Shown one piece after another: positions 1-12,600 of a stretch of DNA of 64,000 bases (position 1 is the stretch's first letter; each line of letters begins with the position of its first letter). Made by a program: the position numbers and the translations under genes. The DNA is from Anarhynchus alexandrinus (lineage: Eukaryota > Chordata > Aves > Charadriiformes > Charadriidae), in NCBI GenBank assembly GCA_008711295.1, contig VUYV01000017.1, positions 1,491,500-1,555,499 on the forward strand. The letters are read 5' to 3'. The notes beneath the pieces were generated by a model. That model was not told the origin of the DNA. It did no database searches and was given only the letters and a program-made list of their open reading frames with translations.

Positions 1-2254
1 AAGGAAGAAGATGCAGGGAGAATAATTTTTCAAGTCTGGAAAAAGTTTGTTCTTGGTGTTTTTCCCCGTGACACGTGCCTGCCCTGCTACTGGTGCTTGC
101 CCCTCACCCAGCCCCATGGGCTGCTCCTCCACACAGGCACCTCTCACCAGATCAGTGCAAAGCAGTCACTTCCATCACAAGACCCTTGCAAGGACTTTTA
201 TCACTGTTAATCGCCAGCAGGTCAGTGAGGTTGCAGGGTACCATATGCACTGAGGCATGCCTGTTTAGTCCCTAGAGCATTATTAGCTTTAAAATACAAG
301 ATCAACACCCTTAGCTGCCTCTGAAGGTGCAGAGGGTATGTATTTCCACAGGGAGCAGCAGCAGGTCACATGAGAAGGTCCAGGTGCTGCCCATACAAGT
401 GCATCTCAACAGCTCAGACAAGGAAAGCGTTCCTTGCTCCATGAGCAAGCCTGTGTCAGAGAGGAATGAATACAGTCCTCTGTCTAGGTGAGGCGTGAGA
501 AGTGTCTGGGCAGTTGCAGAAGATAATCCGGAACAAAACACAATGGCAATAATGTCTGAACAAAAGAGTTTCTCACACTGCTTTGTCCTTCTGCAAAGCA
601 TCTGCATCTTATAGGGCTTTGTGTCTTGGGCCAGCTGCTTCCCACAACATCCAATTTCCATTTCTAAGGACTGGACTATCTGGGCCAGACTGCTATGTCC
701 TCAGCTCTTAATGACACTGTATTTACTGCATCCTTTCTAAGTCCTTCCTGCCCCTTCCCCTTTCCAGCAGATTCCAAAATCAGGCCTGAAGGGCAACAAG
801 TCCTATGTAAAAGATGGTGCATGATCCCTGATCCTCTGCAGTCTGATGAAGGCCTCTAAGTTAGGGAAATGCAAGTCAATGTGTTTTCGAGCTTTCTGTT
901 GCAGCGGCAAATGGACCCTTGGATTACAGGTATCAACTAGCAATTGCAGAAGAAACAAGTATTAATTCAAGGAGAAAGCTGGCATTGGCTGTGAGATCAT
1001 GTGCTCCATCTCCAGCCATCTGTCCTTAAGGCAGATCTGGTGTAAGTGAGTGTACTACACCATACTGATGGAAAGTTTGATATGCCTTATGATAGAGCTG
1101 ATGAGAAATCACTGGAGGCTCACTCACCCTTCACCCCACAGATTTCAGGGTCCCACCCTAGCTTGTTTTTAAATACTGGGCACCACCAGAGTGACTCACT
1201 AGATCAGTCGTGGGTGAGGCAGGAGCAGGATCCCAGCGACAGCCCTGCATGCCATGTGCCCCTCCAGAAAGCACAAGACTACATGGCAATTCAGCAGGCT
1301 CTCCCGATGGCCAGAGTCTCCCACCAGCTGCCAAAACGCACCTTTGTCGTACACCTGTCCCCATTAACCGCTAGTTATCGGACGCAGGCTCAGAGCAGGG
1401 AGCACGGTAGGGGAGGCAAGCCCAGGCTTAAATAGCCTCTCATCACCCTGACTCAACCAAATTACCATTGCTTGCACGGCTGATTTGATAAAAACACGAA
1501 CTCGCCCGAACCCTGGTCATTTGCATCTGCTAAGCTAAGCAAACTCAGCGCACTTAAGGCCGCTAAGCTCAGAGCTCGGGGTGTCAGTGGGACCACAACG
1601 ACACCTCGGTGACACCTACCCTGCAGGAAGGCAGCGGAGAGTGGCCGTCAGCTGGGCTCTTGTGGCAAGCATACTCAGGGATAAAGGCTCTATCGGACTG
1701 ACTACTACCTAGCAATCAAACACTTCCAATTGCTAACCTCATGTCTGTAAGTTCCCATTTATTGTCAGAGGGTTTGTAATGAAAACTGTTGGATCTTCTG
1801 CTAAAATTAGTAATAGTGGTAATGTTCTGGTGCACAGCACTTTGTGCTTAGACTACACTTCAGATCATTACGCCGGAAATCATGCAAAACTCCATGCATA
1901 TTGTCTAAGATTATATGCACTAGGAAAATCAAATCATAGGAGAGACTCTAACTCAAATAATCCAGTAACTGAAAGGAAAGTGTGTATACAAATGTTTGCT
2001 AAGAGTTGCTACAAATCAATGCAGAGGATGTGTATGATAAAAGCATTTGCTCTAAGCGAATGTGTGTTCTATTCATTGGCTTCAATAAAAAGGGTTAATA
2101 AGTCAACTGGGGTTTTCATAATACTTTACAACAGTTGCTTAAGCATTTATATACCAGCAGATGGAAAACACATTCATTAAACATTTGGCCTTTGAGTCAC
2201 ACTTACGTTAATATCTCAAACAACATTAATTCAAGCAACAGGCTCTTGTAAAAA
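1..2254. other. Noncoding stretch, no gene recognised
   Basis: I see no recognisable gene, repeat or RNA here. The longest ATG-initiated run is 133 codons at 1779-2180 on plus, in AT-rich DNA. It shows no domain, signal peptide or family resemblance, and one run of that length is about what chance gives in 64 kb. A minus-strand open run at 311-661 (116 codons) is equally featureless. The stretch ends in a short A-rich run (about 2250-2260) at the 5' truncation point of the CR1 copy that follows. Confidence 0.6.
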
Positions 2255-2836
2255 AAGAAGCATGGCCGGCAGGTTGGGGGAGGTGATTCTGCCCCTCTAC
2301 TCCGCCCTGGTGAGACCCCACCTGAAGTACCACGTCCAGCTCTGGGGCCCCCAACATATGAAGGACATGGACCTGTTGGAGCATGTCCAGAGGACAGCCA
2401 CAAAGACGATCAGAGGGCTGGAGCACCTCTCTGTTGAAGACAGGCTGAGAGAATTGGGGTTGTTCAGCCTGGAGAAGAGAAGGCTCCAGGAAGACCTTAT
2501 AGCAGCCTTCCAGTACCTAAAGGGGGCTTACAGGAAAGCTAGGGAGGGACTATTTGTCAGGAAGTGTAGTGATAGGACATGGGGTAACGGTTTTAAACTG
2601 AAAGAGGGTAGATTTAGATTAGATGTTAAGAAGAAATTCTTCACTGTGAGGGTGGTGAGGCACTGGAACAGGTTGCCCAGAGCAGCTGTGTATGCCCCAT
2701 CCTGGGAAGCGTTCAAGGCCAGGTTGGATGGGGCTTTGAGCAACCCGGTCTAGTGGGAGGTGTCCCTTCCTATGGTAGGGGGGTTGGAACTAGATGATCT
2801 TTCAGGTCCCTTCCAGGTCCAACGATTCTATGATTG
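2255..2836 (+). mobile_element. CR1 LINE, 5'-truncated copy with ORF2 C-terminus and 3' UTR
   Basis: A sense-strand CR1 non-LTR retrotransposon fragment. It carries the last part of ORF2, the short 3' UTR with the hallmark AACTAGATGATCTTTCAGG, and the characteristic end CGATTCTATGATT. CR1 moves by target-primed reverse transcription and most copies are 5'-truncated, as here: only about 580 bp of an element normally around 4.5 kb remain. The divergence from the other copies in this window suggests an old insertion. It is not expected to be mobile, because the endonuclease and reverse-transcriptase catalytic core are missing. Confidence 0.97.
2262..2753 (+). pseudogene. CR1 ORF2 C-terminal remnant (163 codons)
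   Basis: An uninterrupted 163-codon reading frame encoding the region downstream of the CR1 reverse-transcriptase palm. Landmarks are [12 protein letters not shown] near residue 12, RGLEHLSVEDRLRELGLFSL at about 50-70, and a basic segment followed by FFTVRVVRHWNRLPR at about 125-140. These match the conserved tail of CR1 ORF2. The ATG at 2262 is only the first ATG after truncation, not an authentic start. The frame is intact to its normal stop just before the 3' UTR. I treat it as a dead transposon fragment, not a host gene; it lacks the endonuclease and catalytic YADD-type motifs. Confidence 0.95.
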
Positions 2837-5800
2837 TAATGGACTCATTCTCCAACTAACTGATGCATAGTTACAACTTAGGAATCAAGAAAACTGCCCC
2901 GATACAAAGAAAATCTAATTAGAGGCCCATGGGGTGCTGCAAAGTAAGTCTGCATCTATAAAATAACCAGAGGGACACCAGGCTGCTGCATGGGAACCAG
3001 TGCTCCAACACGGTTTCTATCTGCCACCAAACCACCTGGGGTCCCAGAGGCCCTGGTGCAGGCGCTCCCCGGAGCGGAGGTGGATGCCCAGATCTGCTGG
3101 GGGTGACATCTCCCCATCCCCAGGAGGCTGAAAGCCAAAGGACTAAACCAGGAGCACTGACACTTGATGCCCACACGCTGGCTATTACTGCAGCAGTTCC
3201 TTGCTTTACAGGTGCAGAGACCAACAGTGAAAATGATGGTGTGTTGCTACGATGCCACTGCTTTAAGGAATCTGTAGGAGGAATGTGTAGGAATCTGAAG
3301 GAGGTAAAGCACATAGCTAAGTTAAACACGCAGGGAAATCGTTCAAATGAGTGCGTGTAAGATGTAGTACTCCTGTATGTAGAAGCATGTTAAAAGTGGG
3401 ATGGGAAGGCATGGAAACACAAGTCTTTGTAACAAGAGTGAGGGGGAAGGCGCAGGCAGAAGGGAGAAAAGGGACAGGGTCAGGGAAATCTCAGGCATCA
3501 GGTACAGAAAACAATATGCATTTGCTTCACAGCAAAGTAAAGAAAGGGTTTGTGCAACAGCCTTGCTATACTGACCCCTGCAGCCCGTCCTACGCAGGAA
3601 AACTAGAAAAGCTTTTCTTCCGTTAAAACACTTTTTTATGTCCCTGTTAAAGAGATGACTGACGATTCTGTGGTCTCTGGATACAGAGCATTAGGTGCTT
3701 CGGGAAGTCAAATAAAACAGGTGTTTTCATTGTGGTTAGAAACAGAGTTTTTAATCCTTTATCTTTTTTAATCACTCTCCTATGTTTGTTTTGCCGCTTC
3801 CTTGTTTTTTACATCAGAATAAATGGAGTTGGACTGGAATTTCACACCATTCAGTGCCTTTCAGAACATGTGTTTTGAAAACAAAGTTTCAGCTAATCAG
3901 GTATTAGTGAAAGGAATGAAAATCCAGCCAGAAGTATTTCCAAACTGCCTGGTAAGTCTTAGACTGGTGTGCACTGTGCTCTTTGTAGCTGACTGGAAGA
4001 CCTTTCTACAGATATCACTACAGAAATGTTTGCAGAGCCTCATTAAATAGATGATTTATGCATCAGTCCTAGCAAGCACAGAAGCTAACAATTACTGGAA
4101 GTTTCACCCGGCGGTTAATGAAGACACTAATACTATTTCGAGAAACAATCACCTCTTCTTTTTTTTTTTCTTGTACTATGCAAAGACAAATTAACTTGGA
4201 TCATGCACGAAAACAAGTCCAGCCTCCCAATAGCTCCCCACAGACACAGGGTATTTCCCAGCTCCTGCTGCAGCTCCTCGGACCAAGTGCGTGACACGCT
4301 CTGGACTTCCACTGCTCTCCTTAACCCTGCGGAGCTTACTGGACTGAGCAGTAAGTTCACCTGCCACCAGGGCAGACTCGAAACAGCAAACAGTTGTGAC
4401 TACCCACCACCCAACTGATGAAATAAACCAAATTTTTCCACAAGCACAAATTTATTTATCACTAATGTTAGAGAGACTTCAGCTATTTTCCGAGCAGATG
4501 GCACAACTTTGACAGAGCTTAGTCCAAAATCAGTACCAAGTCTCTAAACCAACTTCAAAAATGTAGAAAGGTGAATAAATAAGCTTGCAGCTCACAGAAA
4601 TACAGTTCACTACAAGACCTCTGTGCATAAAACTGGGAACACTGTGCTAAAACTTTGTCAGCAGCAAACAAAACTATTGACAAACAGCACTGAAGTCTAA
4701 ATCACAGCCTCTCGTATTTATTCGCCACATTTAAAGTTCATGTCTTTACCGAGCTATGCAAGAGGCAGAGAAATTTATGATAGGTGGTTTCATGATAAAG
4801 TCATCGCTTGCTTTGTAGCTTATCTCACATACACACTCACTGAAAATATTTACAGCAAAAGTACTTCCCATAAACATCCTTAAAAAAATAATCTCTGTAC
4901 AAATGCAAAGTAGTTTGATCCTTTCCTGGAAACAAGTTCCAAATTCAGGCATTCCTCTACAGATTTTATCTGCAGAGCAATAGTCCATACCGGCTCACAT
5001 ACTGAAAAATTTGACCGAAATGGCACATAGGCATAATCATTTAACAGTGCAAGTACTCACATTCTCGAGTTAACCAAAGCAAACCACTGCTCCTTAGTCA
5101 CCTCGTACTTGAATGCAGCTGAACATGTGGTCAAACTTGCCAAAATATTCAAGTAACATAAACGCAGCTTAGTAGTCCATAACAAGTCTTTCTAGTTCTT
5201 TTTCCTGTTGCTGATTGATTCAGAGGGTGCAGAAAACACCACCCCTAAAGTTTGTCTTTCCACTCTTAGAGCTCCATGCAATTAAGAAACTTGCTTCAAT
5301 ACCTCCAACGCCCAAATCAGTTCCTGCTCATCCAAAGGCATTCTCTCCCAGGCAGCGCAGCAGGATAACAAATCACAGCCCAATACTCTGTCCATTACGA
5401 ACTGCTGAGGATTTGGAGACACGGGCGTACATAGCTGCATGTTAGAACACCGGCCTCAAGGGTTTGCAAAGCCAACAAGTCCTGACAGTCTCTGCAAAAT
5501 GTTGTCCAATTTAGTTTTGAATTAAATACTTGCAATTCATTATAGCGTCTTTCTACAAATAAGGGAACAAACAGAGTCTACCCTGCAAGAAGCGTTCTTT
5601 GCATAACAATCCTGAAACTAAAACTTTGTCCTGCGTTAACACCCCCCCCAGTAAAAGTATAAGCGTTTAGCTTCTTTTAGAATTACATGTCAGCTTATCA
5701 TCTTTTTCAATAGACAGTTCTACCACGGGGTGGGGGATTAGTAAACCTATCAGTAACAGTCCATGCACAATTTTTCTTTCCTTGTAAGCAGAGGGAATTG

Positions 5801-7316
5801 TTCTGCATGACTGAAGTTAAAAGCGTATTACTAAAAAAAGTCAAGTTAAGTGAGGGGTTTAGGCAGTAAACAGTGACAGTTAAGTCACACAGCAGAGGTT
5901 TTGAGGTTTGGCTTTTCAAAAGGATTGCAAAAGGTTACAAAAGGGTATAGTTTCTTTCTTAGAGAATATATTTTTAACTGTATAAAAATGAGGGGGAGAA
6001 AATATCCTTTTTCAACAGTCTCAGGATTTAACAACATTGGTAAATTTAGCCTTAAATCATCAACATATAAAAGTAACTCCAATGTTTTCATGTAACTTCC
6101 ACTAGCCTTTAAAAAAAGACTTCTTTTGCATAAATTGCAGATAACGACACTCCATATTTCTAATTTCCTGCACACAAAATGCTTTAATCCCCTGCACTAA
6201 TTAGAACAATTCTACAGTGAGCACAGTGAGTGATTCAGGATTTGTTTCCATACCAGAGCATACTTTCAAAGCAGGTTGGTGCTAAAATCCACCAGATAAG
6301 CCAATTCTCAATACGTGTGTGTCGTGATCTAGCGAATAGCTTTTGAACACAAGTGCCTGAGCCTCAGGGGGGAAAAAAAAAAAAAGCTGAAATTTCTATT
6401 TACATGCATAACAAAAAATATATTTAATGTTCCTTCCCAGGGTATTCGAAGTGCTCCCAGCCACCCCAGCCTTCATTGATAAACCCATTTCCCTTCATAC
6501 CTACATTAGGAGGTCTCAAAAAAGCACCCACAAGCTCCTGGCATGCACTTGAAAATTTCCATATAATCCCACTGTAGCAGCCTCAACAGTGGTGGGCTAA
6601 AGCTATGTTTGTGCAGTGATCACTGCAGGAGAACAGGAAAATATTGACACAGTCGCAGGAGGAACGCTGCTGCTGTGCTCTTATCAATCGCTCTGCAATC
6701 TCTGCCCTCTCCTGACCCGTCAGCCCTCCACAGCAACCTTTGAACAGGCCACACAATCTATTTCAAAGAGTGTCACCCAACCAAAATAGACACCTCGGGA
6801 GCTTCTTAAAATAACGACAAAGTGAAATGAACCGAACACCTCCTCTTGATGTTGCTTGAGAAATGCTTTTACGTTTTGCTGAGAAGCAAGAAACAAAAAT
6901 CAGCCTGACCAGGAAGGGCTGGGGATTCGATGTGTAAGAGCTGGTTAATCGCACAAATTAATTACAGGCACAGGGTAACAACCACATGACTTTTTTGCAG
7001 CAAACCCCTAGGCCTCTCGGAGGCTGGTGTAAGCCGGCGTAGGTCCTTGCAAGAAGAGAGCACTGCGTGCTGAACGACTGAGTGCCAGCCCATACATCTT
7101 TGCAAACAGCTTCCCACACTTTAAATATTTAAAAGATTACTGGGGGGGGTGGGGGGGGTGGAACAAACAGGCTCTGATCTACTAGGAAATTAGTTTTCAG
7201 TATTTAGTTTTAGCTGCTGCTACTTCCCTTTTCTGCTATTTTCACAATTTAAGGAAGACGTTTTAAAAAAATATATTAATAATCCAAAGGGAGGGAAAGT
7301 GTTCCCGATTAGTTAC
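2837..7316. other. Noncoding stretch, no gene recognised
   Basis: Unique-looking AT-rich DNA with short homopolymers (T-run near 4157-4170, C-run at about 5641-5648, A-run near 6373-6384) and a G-rich tract at 7142-7161. Open runs in all frames are short and resemble nothing known. I looked here for a minus-strand exon continuing from the candidate at 7317-7433, and found none with both a good acceptor and an open frame. If that exon is coding, its partner probably lies beyond the left edge of the window. Confidence 0.55.
7142..7161 (+). repeat. G-rich tract, possible G-quadruplex
   Basis: Two runs of eight G separated by a single T, then TGG. The eight-G runs can each be split to supply two G-triplets, so an intramolecular quadruplex is possible on the plus strand. 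The tract lies about 155 bp to the left of the candidate minus-strand exon 7317-7433, inside what would be the next intron. No function can be assigned from sequence alone. Confidence 0.6.
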
Positions 7317-7433
7317 CTGTAGCACTGCTGTTAGTATTTGCTGGGTAGGCCATGTTTGCTCAGTGACACATCCAGAGCCAGGCTGTTAGGTGTCATGCAA
7401 ATGCCATGCATCAAGTCCAACCAGACATGCAAC
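7317..7433 (-). other. Candidate spliced exon, 117 nt, leader or start-codon exon
   Basis: On the minus strand this segment is preceded by a pyrimidine-rich tract ending CTTGTCTGTTTCAG, with a plausible branch site (TTTTAAC) about 26 nt upstream of the AG. It is followed by the donor CAG|GTAACT. All three frames contain a stop, so it cannot be an internal coding exon. An ATG at 7353-7351 has A at -3 and G at +4, with an in-frame TGA nine bases upstream. It opens 12 codons (M-A-Y-P start) and leaves the exon in phase 1. Four other ATGs precede it. I read it either as a leader exon with upstream ORFs or as the exon holding the true start codon. I do not recognise the peptide. It could still be a chance GT-AG pair. 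Confidence 0.42.
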
Positions 7434-7944
7434 CTGAAACAGACAAGAAAAAAGGCAGTTAAAAACCTACAGTTTTAAGAAGTTAGGTACGTTAGGCAGT
7501 TCGCATTTCTGAGTGTTTACGGTCTCATCTTCAGTGCAAATTTCACTGTAGCAGTAAATATATTCCTCTTAATCAGCGTCCCAGCTATCACAAACCCCAC
7601 CGCTGTCCTGGTGTCTGAAGTTGAATTGCAGTGCTCTGAAAACCTCCAAGGAGGACCGCTGCTCTGGCTATGTCCTCAGTGAGGATGTAACCAGCTGAAT
7701 TTGCAATTGGCCTTGGGGGTTTTTTTTGGTCTAGCCTGAGCTTTGTTGCAGTTTGTCCCTAGCCTCCCTTGTACCACAGCAGCTTCCACACATTTGCTGG
7801 CACCTATGTAAGTTTTAGACTACCCAAACGTTTACCTAGGCAGGTTTAGAAGGTTTTTTTTTAGGTGAAGCGCACCTACAGAAGAGCTGCACCAGCGAGT
7901 GGCAGATCAGCTGCAATTTCCAATGTTCCCCAGGGAGGTGAGGG
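7434..7944. other. Noncoding interval between exon candidate and CpG-rich patch
   Basis: No gene recognised. In minus-strand sense it would hold the pyrimidine tract and branch region of the exon at 7317-7433. A plus-strand donor-like site (CCTAT|GTAAGTTTT, about 7788) is present, but without a convincing acceptor. T-runs occur near 7721-7728 and 7855-7862. Confidence 0.5.
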
Positions 7945-8245
7945 CAGAAGGACCGCACCGCAGATGCAGCCAAAGCAAGGACGTGCATCCCCATCGCCTG
8001 ACAAACCTGGCGGCCGACGGCTGCTGCGTGGAAGCCTGCGGGGCGGGGGGACCAGCGGTGGCACGGACCCCGGGCTGGGACAGCGCACGGCTGACTGCGA
8101 GACCTGTCCCCTGCAGGTCCCCGCGGTGACAGGTTTTTCTGGGCGTGAGGTTTTCTTTCAACCCACATGTGGCAGATTCAACCGAGAAGCGGTGCTTGCC
8201 TGAAGCTCCGGCTGCGGGTACAGAAAAAGGGCGCTGTCGCCCTGG
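7945..8245. promoter_or_regulatory. CpG-rich patch, possible promoter or enhancer
   Basis: By my count about 25 CpG dinucleotides fall in this roughly 300-bp stretch, whereas many neighbouring 300-bp blocks hold only a few. GC content is visibly high, with GC-box-like strings such as GGGGCGGGG at about 8039-8047. In birds such patches often mark promoters or unmethylated regulatory elements. It sits about 510 bp upstream, in minus-strand sense, of the exon candidate 7317-7433, which makes an alternative promoter conceivable. I see no TATA box and no clear first-exon donor. The minus-strand open run of 160 codons across it is a by-product of high GC. Confidence 0.4.
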
Positions 8246-9349
8246 GTGGGTGGCTGCTGAGCCAAGTGAGAGGCAGAAGCAAAACCAGCAGCAGTGTTTG
8301 TGGCTAGTTGTCTGCTGGATGGCTCTGCCACGGGGCTCCCGCTCACCCTTCCCTGCCCACCATGGGGCCAGCCTGATCACAACCCGCATCCTCAGAGCAA
8401 CAGATTTGACTCGTCCGGGGCTGCAGAGATGCCTCCTCTTGGCTCTGCTTCAAGTTTTCTGCAACCCGAACAGCATTGCCTTTTGTTGACTCAGATAGGT
8501 GGAGCTTAGGTGCATGAAGAACACCCTGCTTTGCCCACCCCAGCCTGACTTAGGCTGACAGCTCCTCAACAAACCAGTCACATTTTTCCAATTATATTTG
8601 ATTTGGCTCTGACAGTACGTGCGTGGAAGTATTTAAAAGCTAAGCAGATTAGCGAAGGAAAAGAAAATCCAGAAATGAATTAGTGCAAGCACCATGTGAA
8701 TCTGAGTCCAAAGTATACCAACTGATAGAGAAGCTGGCTGTCTTTTACAACCGATGGAGCTCCATCACACAGGCTAATATCGCTTAGCTTTCCCCTTCAG
8801 GGAACACAAGCACAAATCACTTCAATTTTAGTACAATTCTGACATCAATTTCCCAAGAATGCAAAAAGACCCCCATTTCAACTCCTCCTCCCCAAGCTCT
8901 GCTGTGTACTCTTAAATTTATGATCTCTTGTTCAACGGAGGGCAGGACATGAAGCTGTCATGAAGACTGTACAAGCAAAAGGCTACAAACAACAAAATAA
9001 AACAGGCATCCAACACAGACCATGACGCAGAGAGGCCCATCACAAGATTCCAGGCATAACAATAATTATCAGATTTCTGAAACAATGAAGCATGGCAAAA
9101 AAAAAATAAAAAAAATAGAAAAGCGTGTTGCTGGCTGAGTTTGCAGCCAAGACCAAAGTTCGAAATCTGTGAGCTTTTAGGAAAATATTAACTACTTCCT
9201 TTCCAAGGGAGAAATATTAAAGCATCACTCCCATCTCTGCCACTGCCATCAGGATATAAAGTTATGCTTTAAGTTCAAGAAAGGCAATTTTTACTGAGTC
9301 ACAAGGAATGCTTACTGAAAAATTATCATCCACGTTGAGTTTCTTGGGA
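8246..9349. other. Noncoding stretch between two CpG-rich patches
   Basis: No gene seen. It contains A-rich runs around 9096-9120 and otherwise unremarkable sequence. An AP-1-like TGACTCA occurs near 8487. Confidence 0.5.
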
Positions 9350-9660
9350 CAGGCACTGTCTCAGGGCGGGCTGCGCTCAGCCGGACATGGGACTCTACCA
9401 GCAGCGCACCCGAGGGTCAACAGGGCTGAATCCATTCACCCGCTTCTAATTTGTTCAGCAGAGCTCTGTGCTTCTCGCTAACATGGTAAGAGGTGTGCTG
9501 CCCTGCTTTCACTGTATGTTTTTTGCGCGCTCTCGCCGCAGCAGTCTTGCACCGCGACGGAGGACGGTAAAACACACGCGCTGCCTAACGTCGCCCTCCC
9601 TTTATCGGGCAACTCGCGTTCTGCCAGTCTGCGGCTTCCGATCCCGCTAGAAGCAAAGAA
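9350..9660. promoter_or_regulatory. Second CpG-rich patch
   Basis: About 25 CpGs by my count in roughly 310 bp, densest at 9520-9650 (GCGCGCTCTCGCCG, ACCGCGACGG, ACACGCGC). Near its middle is ATG|GTAAGAGG at 9484-9494, a strong plus-strand donor directly after an ATG. That could end a short plus-strand first exon, but I see no acceptor or following coding exon to support it. Together with 7945-8245 it forms a pair of CpG-rich patches within 1.8 kb in an otherwise CpG-poor area. Confidence 0.35.
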
Positions 9661-12600
9661 AGCCCAAGGGAAGGCTGCTCAGGAAACCCGACACAAGATT
9701 TGCATCCATCTGGCCAAACTCCTCCAGGGTCCCGTCTCGGCGCTTCTGCAGGGCTGGATGTTAGCTCGAAGCCTGAGCTTGAAGCTCAGTTCACACCACC
9801 AGCTGCGCTCCTACTATCACTTGTGCAAGGGGGACGCGAGAGCATGCACCCAGGGATGGCTACGGGCAGACGGGTGGGAGGGGGCCCTGTGGGGGACCCA
9901 CCTCTTTTAGGTGGAGTGCAGTCCCAAATTAGAGTGGGTCAGCCACAAAAATGAGCCCCGACTTAAAAACCCATGCTGCGGCATACCTGGAAACTCCTTG
10001 TGGGTTTAAAAGTAAAATCTGTTAAGTTTCATCTTATCAGTTTCAAAAACACCACTTGCCATCATGGGCACACATGAGGACAGCTTCCGAATAGCAAGAA
10101 GCAAATGCAATTGAGGTAAGAATTGACATAAAATTAATAAAGACACTGCTGAAAGCCAAAACAGGGCCTCAGGTCTACATTTTGTTGTGGCTTAAAGAGA
10201 TGTAATTGACCTGCTACAAACTCCCTTCTGGGTACACTTCCATTGGATTCACAGCTGTGCAGGCTTAAGTACCTCCATTAAGAAACAAACGCACCTTTAG
10301 TTAAAACAATGATGCTTCTGAGCTTAAATGAGGATTAATAAAACAATTTAGGAAGCAAATTCAGTCCAACAGATAGGGGAAAAGAAAAAAAAAAAGAGAA
10401 AAACATAGGGTCTAATAATTTGCTACCTAAGATAAGCGGAAGAATGGGTTCCTTTCTTTTTTTTTTCCAGATGAACTGTAACTGCAGATGACAACCTGCC
10501 TATTAAACAGCTGTTAAAGTATGGAAAAAACCTGATCTAGCTCAGCAGACTCACGGAGGAAGGGTATTCGTACTGATTTGAGCCACAGGAATACATGGGG
10601 AACCGAATTTCTGAAATTGCACTGACATTTACATAAACCGTTTTTAGAAAAGTATTGGATGTGATTCCCCCAGCAACACACACCCCAATAGCTGCACTTT
10701 GACAGAAGTGTCTTGTGTGGACAAGGTGCAGGACGACATGGGAGACCAGCTGGAATACACAGAGGAGGAAAATTTAGCCTGCTCTACAGCAAAGCATGTT
10801 CTCCAGTACAGACATCTTACAAAAGAAAATTAGTGGAGGCACTTATATATTCTGTTCCCAACTCTTCAACTTTCTGCCCATGTGTTTTTACATGCTCACC
10901 CCATGCCTGCCTGTGAATACTGTGATTTACAAACCCTAGGGCAAATGCAAAACAAGCAGAGACTAGCTATATGAAGTGTTATTGCTCAATGAAGCAGTTG
11001 TTTAAAGTGTTTTGAATTAGATATTCAAACTCTCTTCTGCCCTGAGGTTCCATAGCAGAAACCTTAAATACACATGATCCTCAGTTTCTACAAACTATCA
11101 CGACACCCCAGCTTTTACAGGTTTTTCCAGAATGGTGATTCTTTAGGCAGAACATAAAGCCTATGTCCTAATCCTGTCCTAATCACAAGGGACAAGAACC
11201 TCGCTCCTGCTTTGTGCTGCATCTTGTCAGGTCACCTACACCTATGCCAGTACTTCTGAACCAGAAATATCTGTCTATATATACATCAGTTCTGGCATCC
11301 ACACAGCAGAGCTGTAGACTCAAGAGGCACAGACCTTGCAGAAAATCCAAGCTCCCACTTTAGTCTGATGTTTGCAAGAGGGGTTTAAGACAGAAAACAG
11401 CTGAGGTTTGATCTAAGAGTGGTTGTAGAAGGGCATGCTGGCAACACAGTAATTAGAAGAGAAATATAACTCGGCTCTTAACCCAGGAAAGTAAGCAATC
11501 ATGAAAGTTCTCCCGTCCAGGGGCAATGTCACATGTGGGAAACGGTGATGCACACACACTTGTTTGTGGGATTCAAGAAGACAGGCCGTGGCTTCCCAGG
11601 CAACGGGGCTTTAGGCTAAGTAGATAGGCATATAACTTCTCTTTTTTCTCATGGCATGCACAGACTGTTAAGAGTAAACGGTCATGTCAACCACTCAACA
11701 CAAGCTCCAGATCTGCAGATATCTCTAACCACTCGCAGGGTGAGCGTGGCTGAGACATTAAGATGCTATTGCTTAAGATCTGGACTAAAAGTGGGCGCGT
11801 TGTGGGGCAGAGCTGTGCAGGACTCAAAGTCTCCCAATTGCTCAGATGGATGCAGTCAGAGGATGGTCCCAGAGGGGAAACCAGCTCTGCAATCCTGTCC
11901 AGCAAGTGCAAAGCAGTGATTAAGTAGGCCTGGGATAGAGGGGTTTGACAGAGCAAGTCGACCCACAAGATGCAACACTCGAGGAAGAACTGGTACTGCT
12001 CCATTCCTGTTACACATCAGTGCAACAAGACTTCTGCCAGACACTTCCCTCTCACACGTGGGTCGTCCCAGCAGTAGAACTCGCCCAGTTTCATTCTGCA
12101 AGATACTGATAACATTTGCAAACAACAGCCAAGATACATGCAAAACCCATCTAAACACACGGATGGTAATTTCTCTAGCTGCAAGAAGAAATTGGCACTG
12201 GAAATCCCTCCTCCTGCTCAGCCAGAGGGGCAAGCACTTTCCAAACTTGTGCGGCTCTACGGGAAACAGGAATGTCTGCAACCTAATTCATACCCTCAAC
12301 CAAATATGCCAGGTGCGATTTAAATGAAGCAAGGGCTGAAGCCAGCAACAGCAAAAGAGAAAGTATGTGGGGAGTTGCTCTGTGGTTGGTATCTACCCTG
12401 GGAGAATGACTGTGTAGCTCACTGATATTTTCTTTTCAATCTTACCCCTACTGTGGTTCTGTTCTTCTTATCCATATGTTTATCAAACCAGGTGGCCAAT
12501 AAACTGAAAGGCAAAGTTTATAAGGGAGAAATAATTTTTTTTGTTGTTGTTTTTTATAATTAAAGTTAAAAAACAAGTTAAGAATGCAGGCATATGAGGA

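Noticed and set aside
1779..2180. ATG-initiated open run of 133 codons
   Set aside because: No domain, signal or family resemblance. In AT-rich DNA of this amount, about one such run is expected by chance.
7907..8389. Minus-strand open run of 160 codons
   Set aside because: It coincides with the CpG-rich patch, where stops are scarce. The peptide has no recognisable features and competing runs exist in other frames.
10041..10115. Plus-strand GT-AG pair with good donor
   Set aside because: All three frames contain stops and it shares neither strand nor context with better candidates; likely chance.
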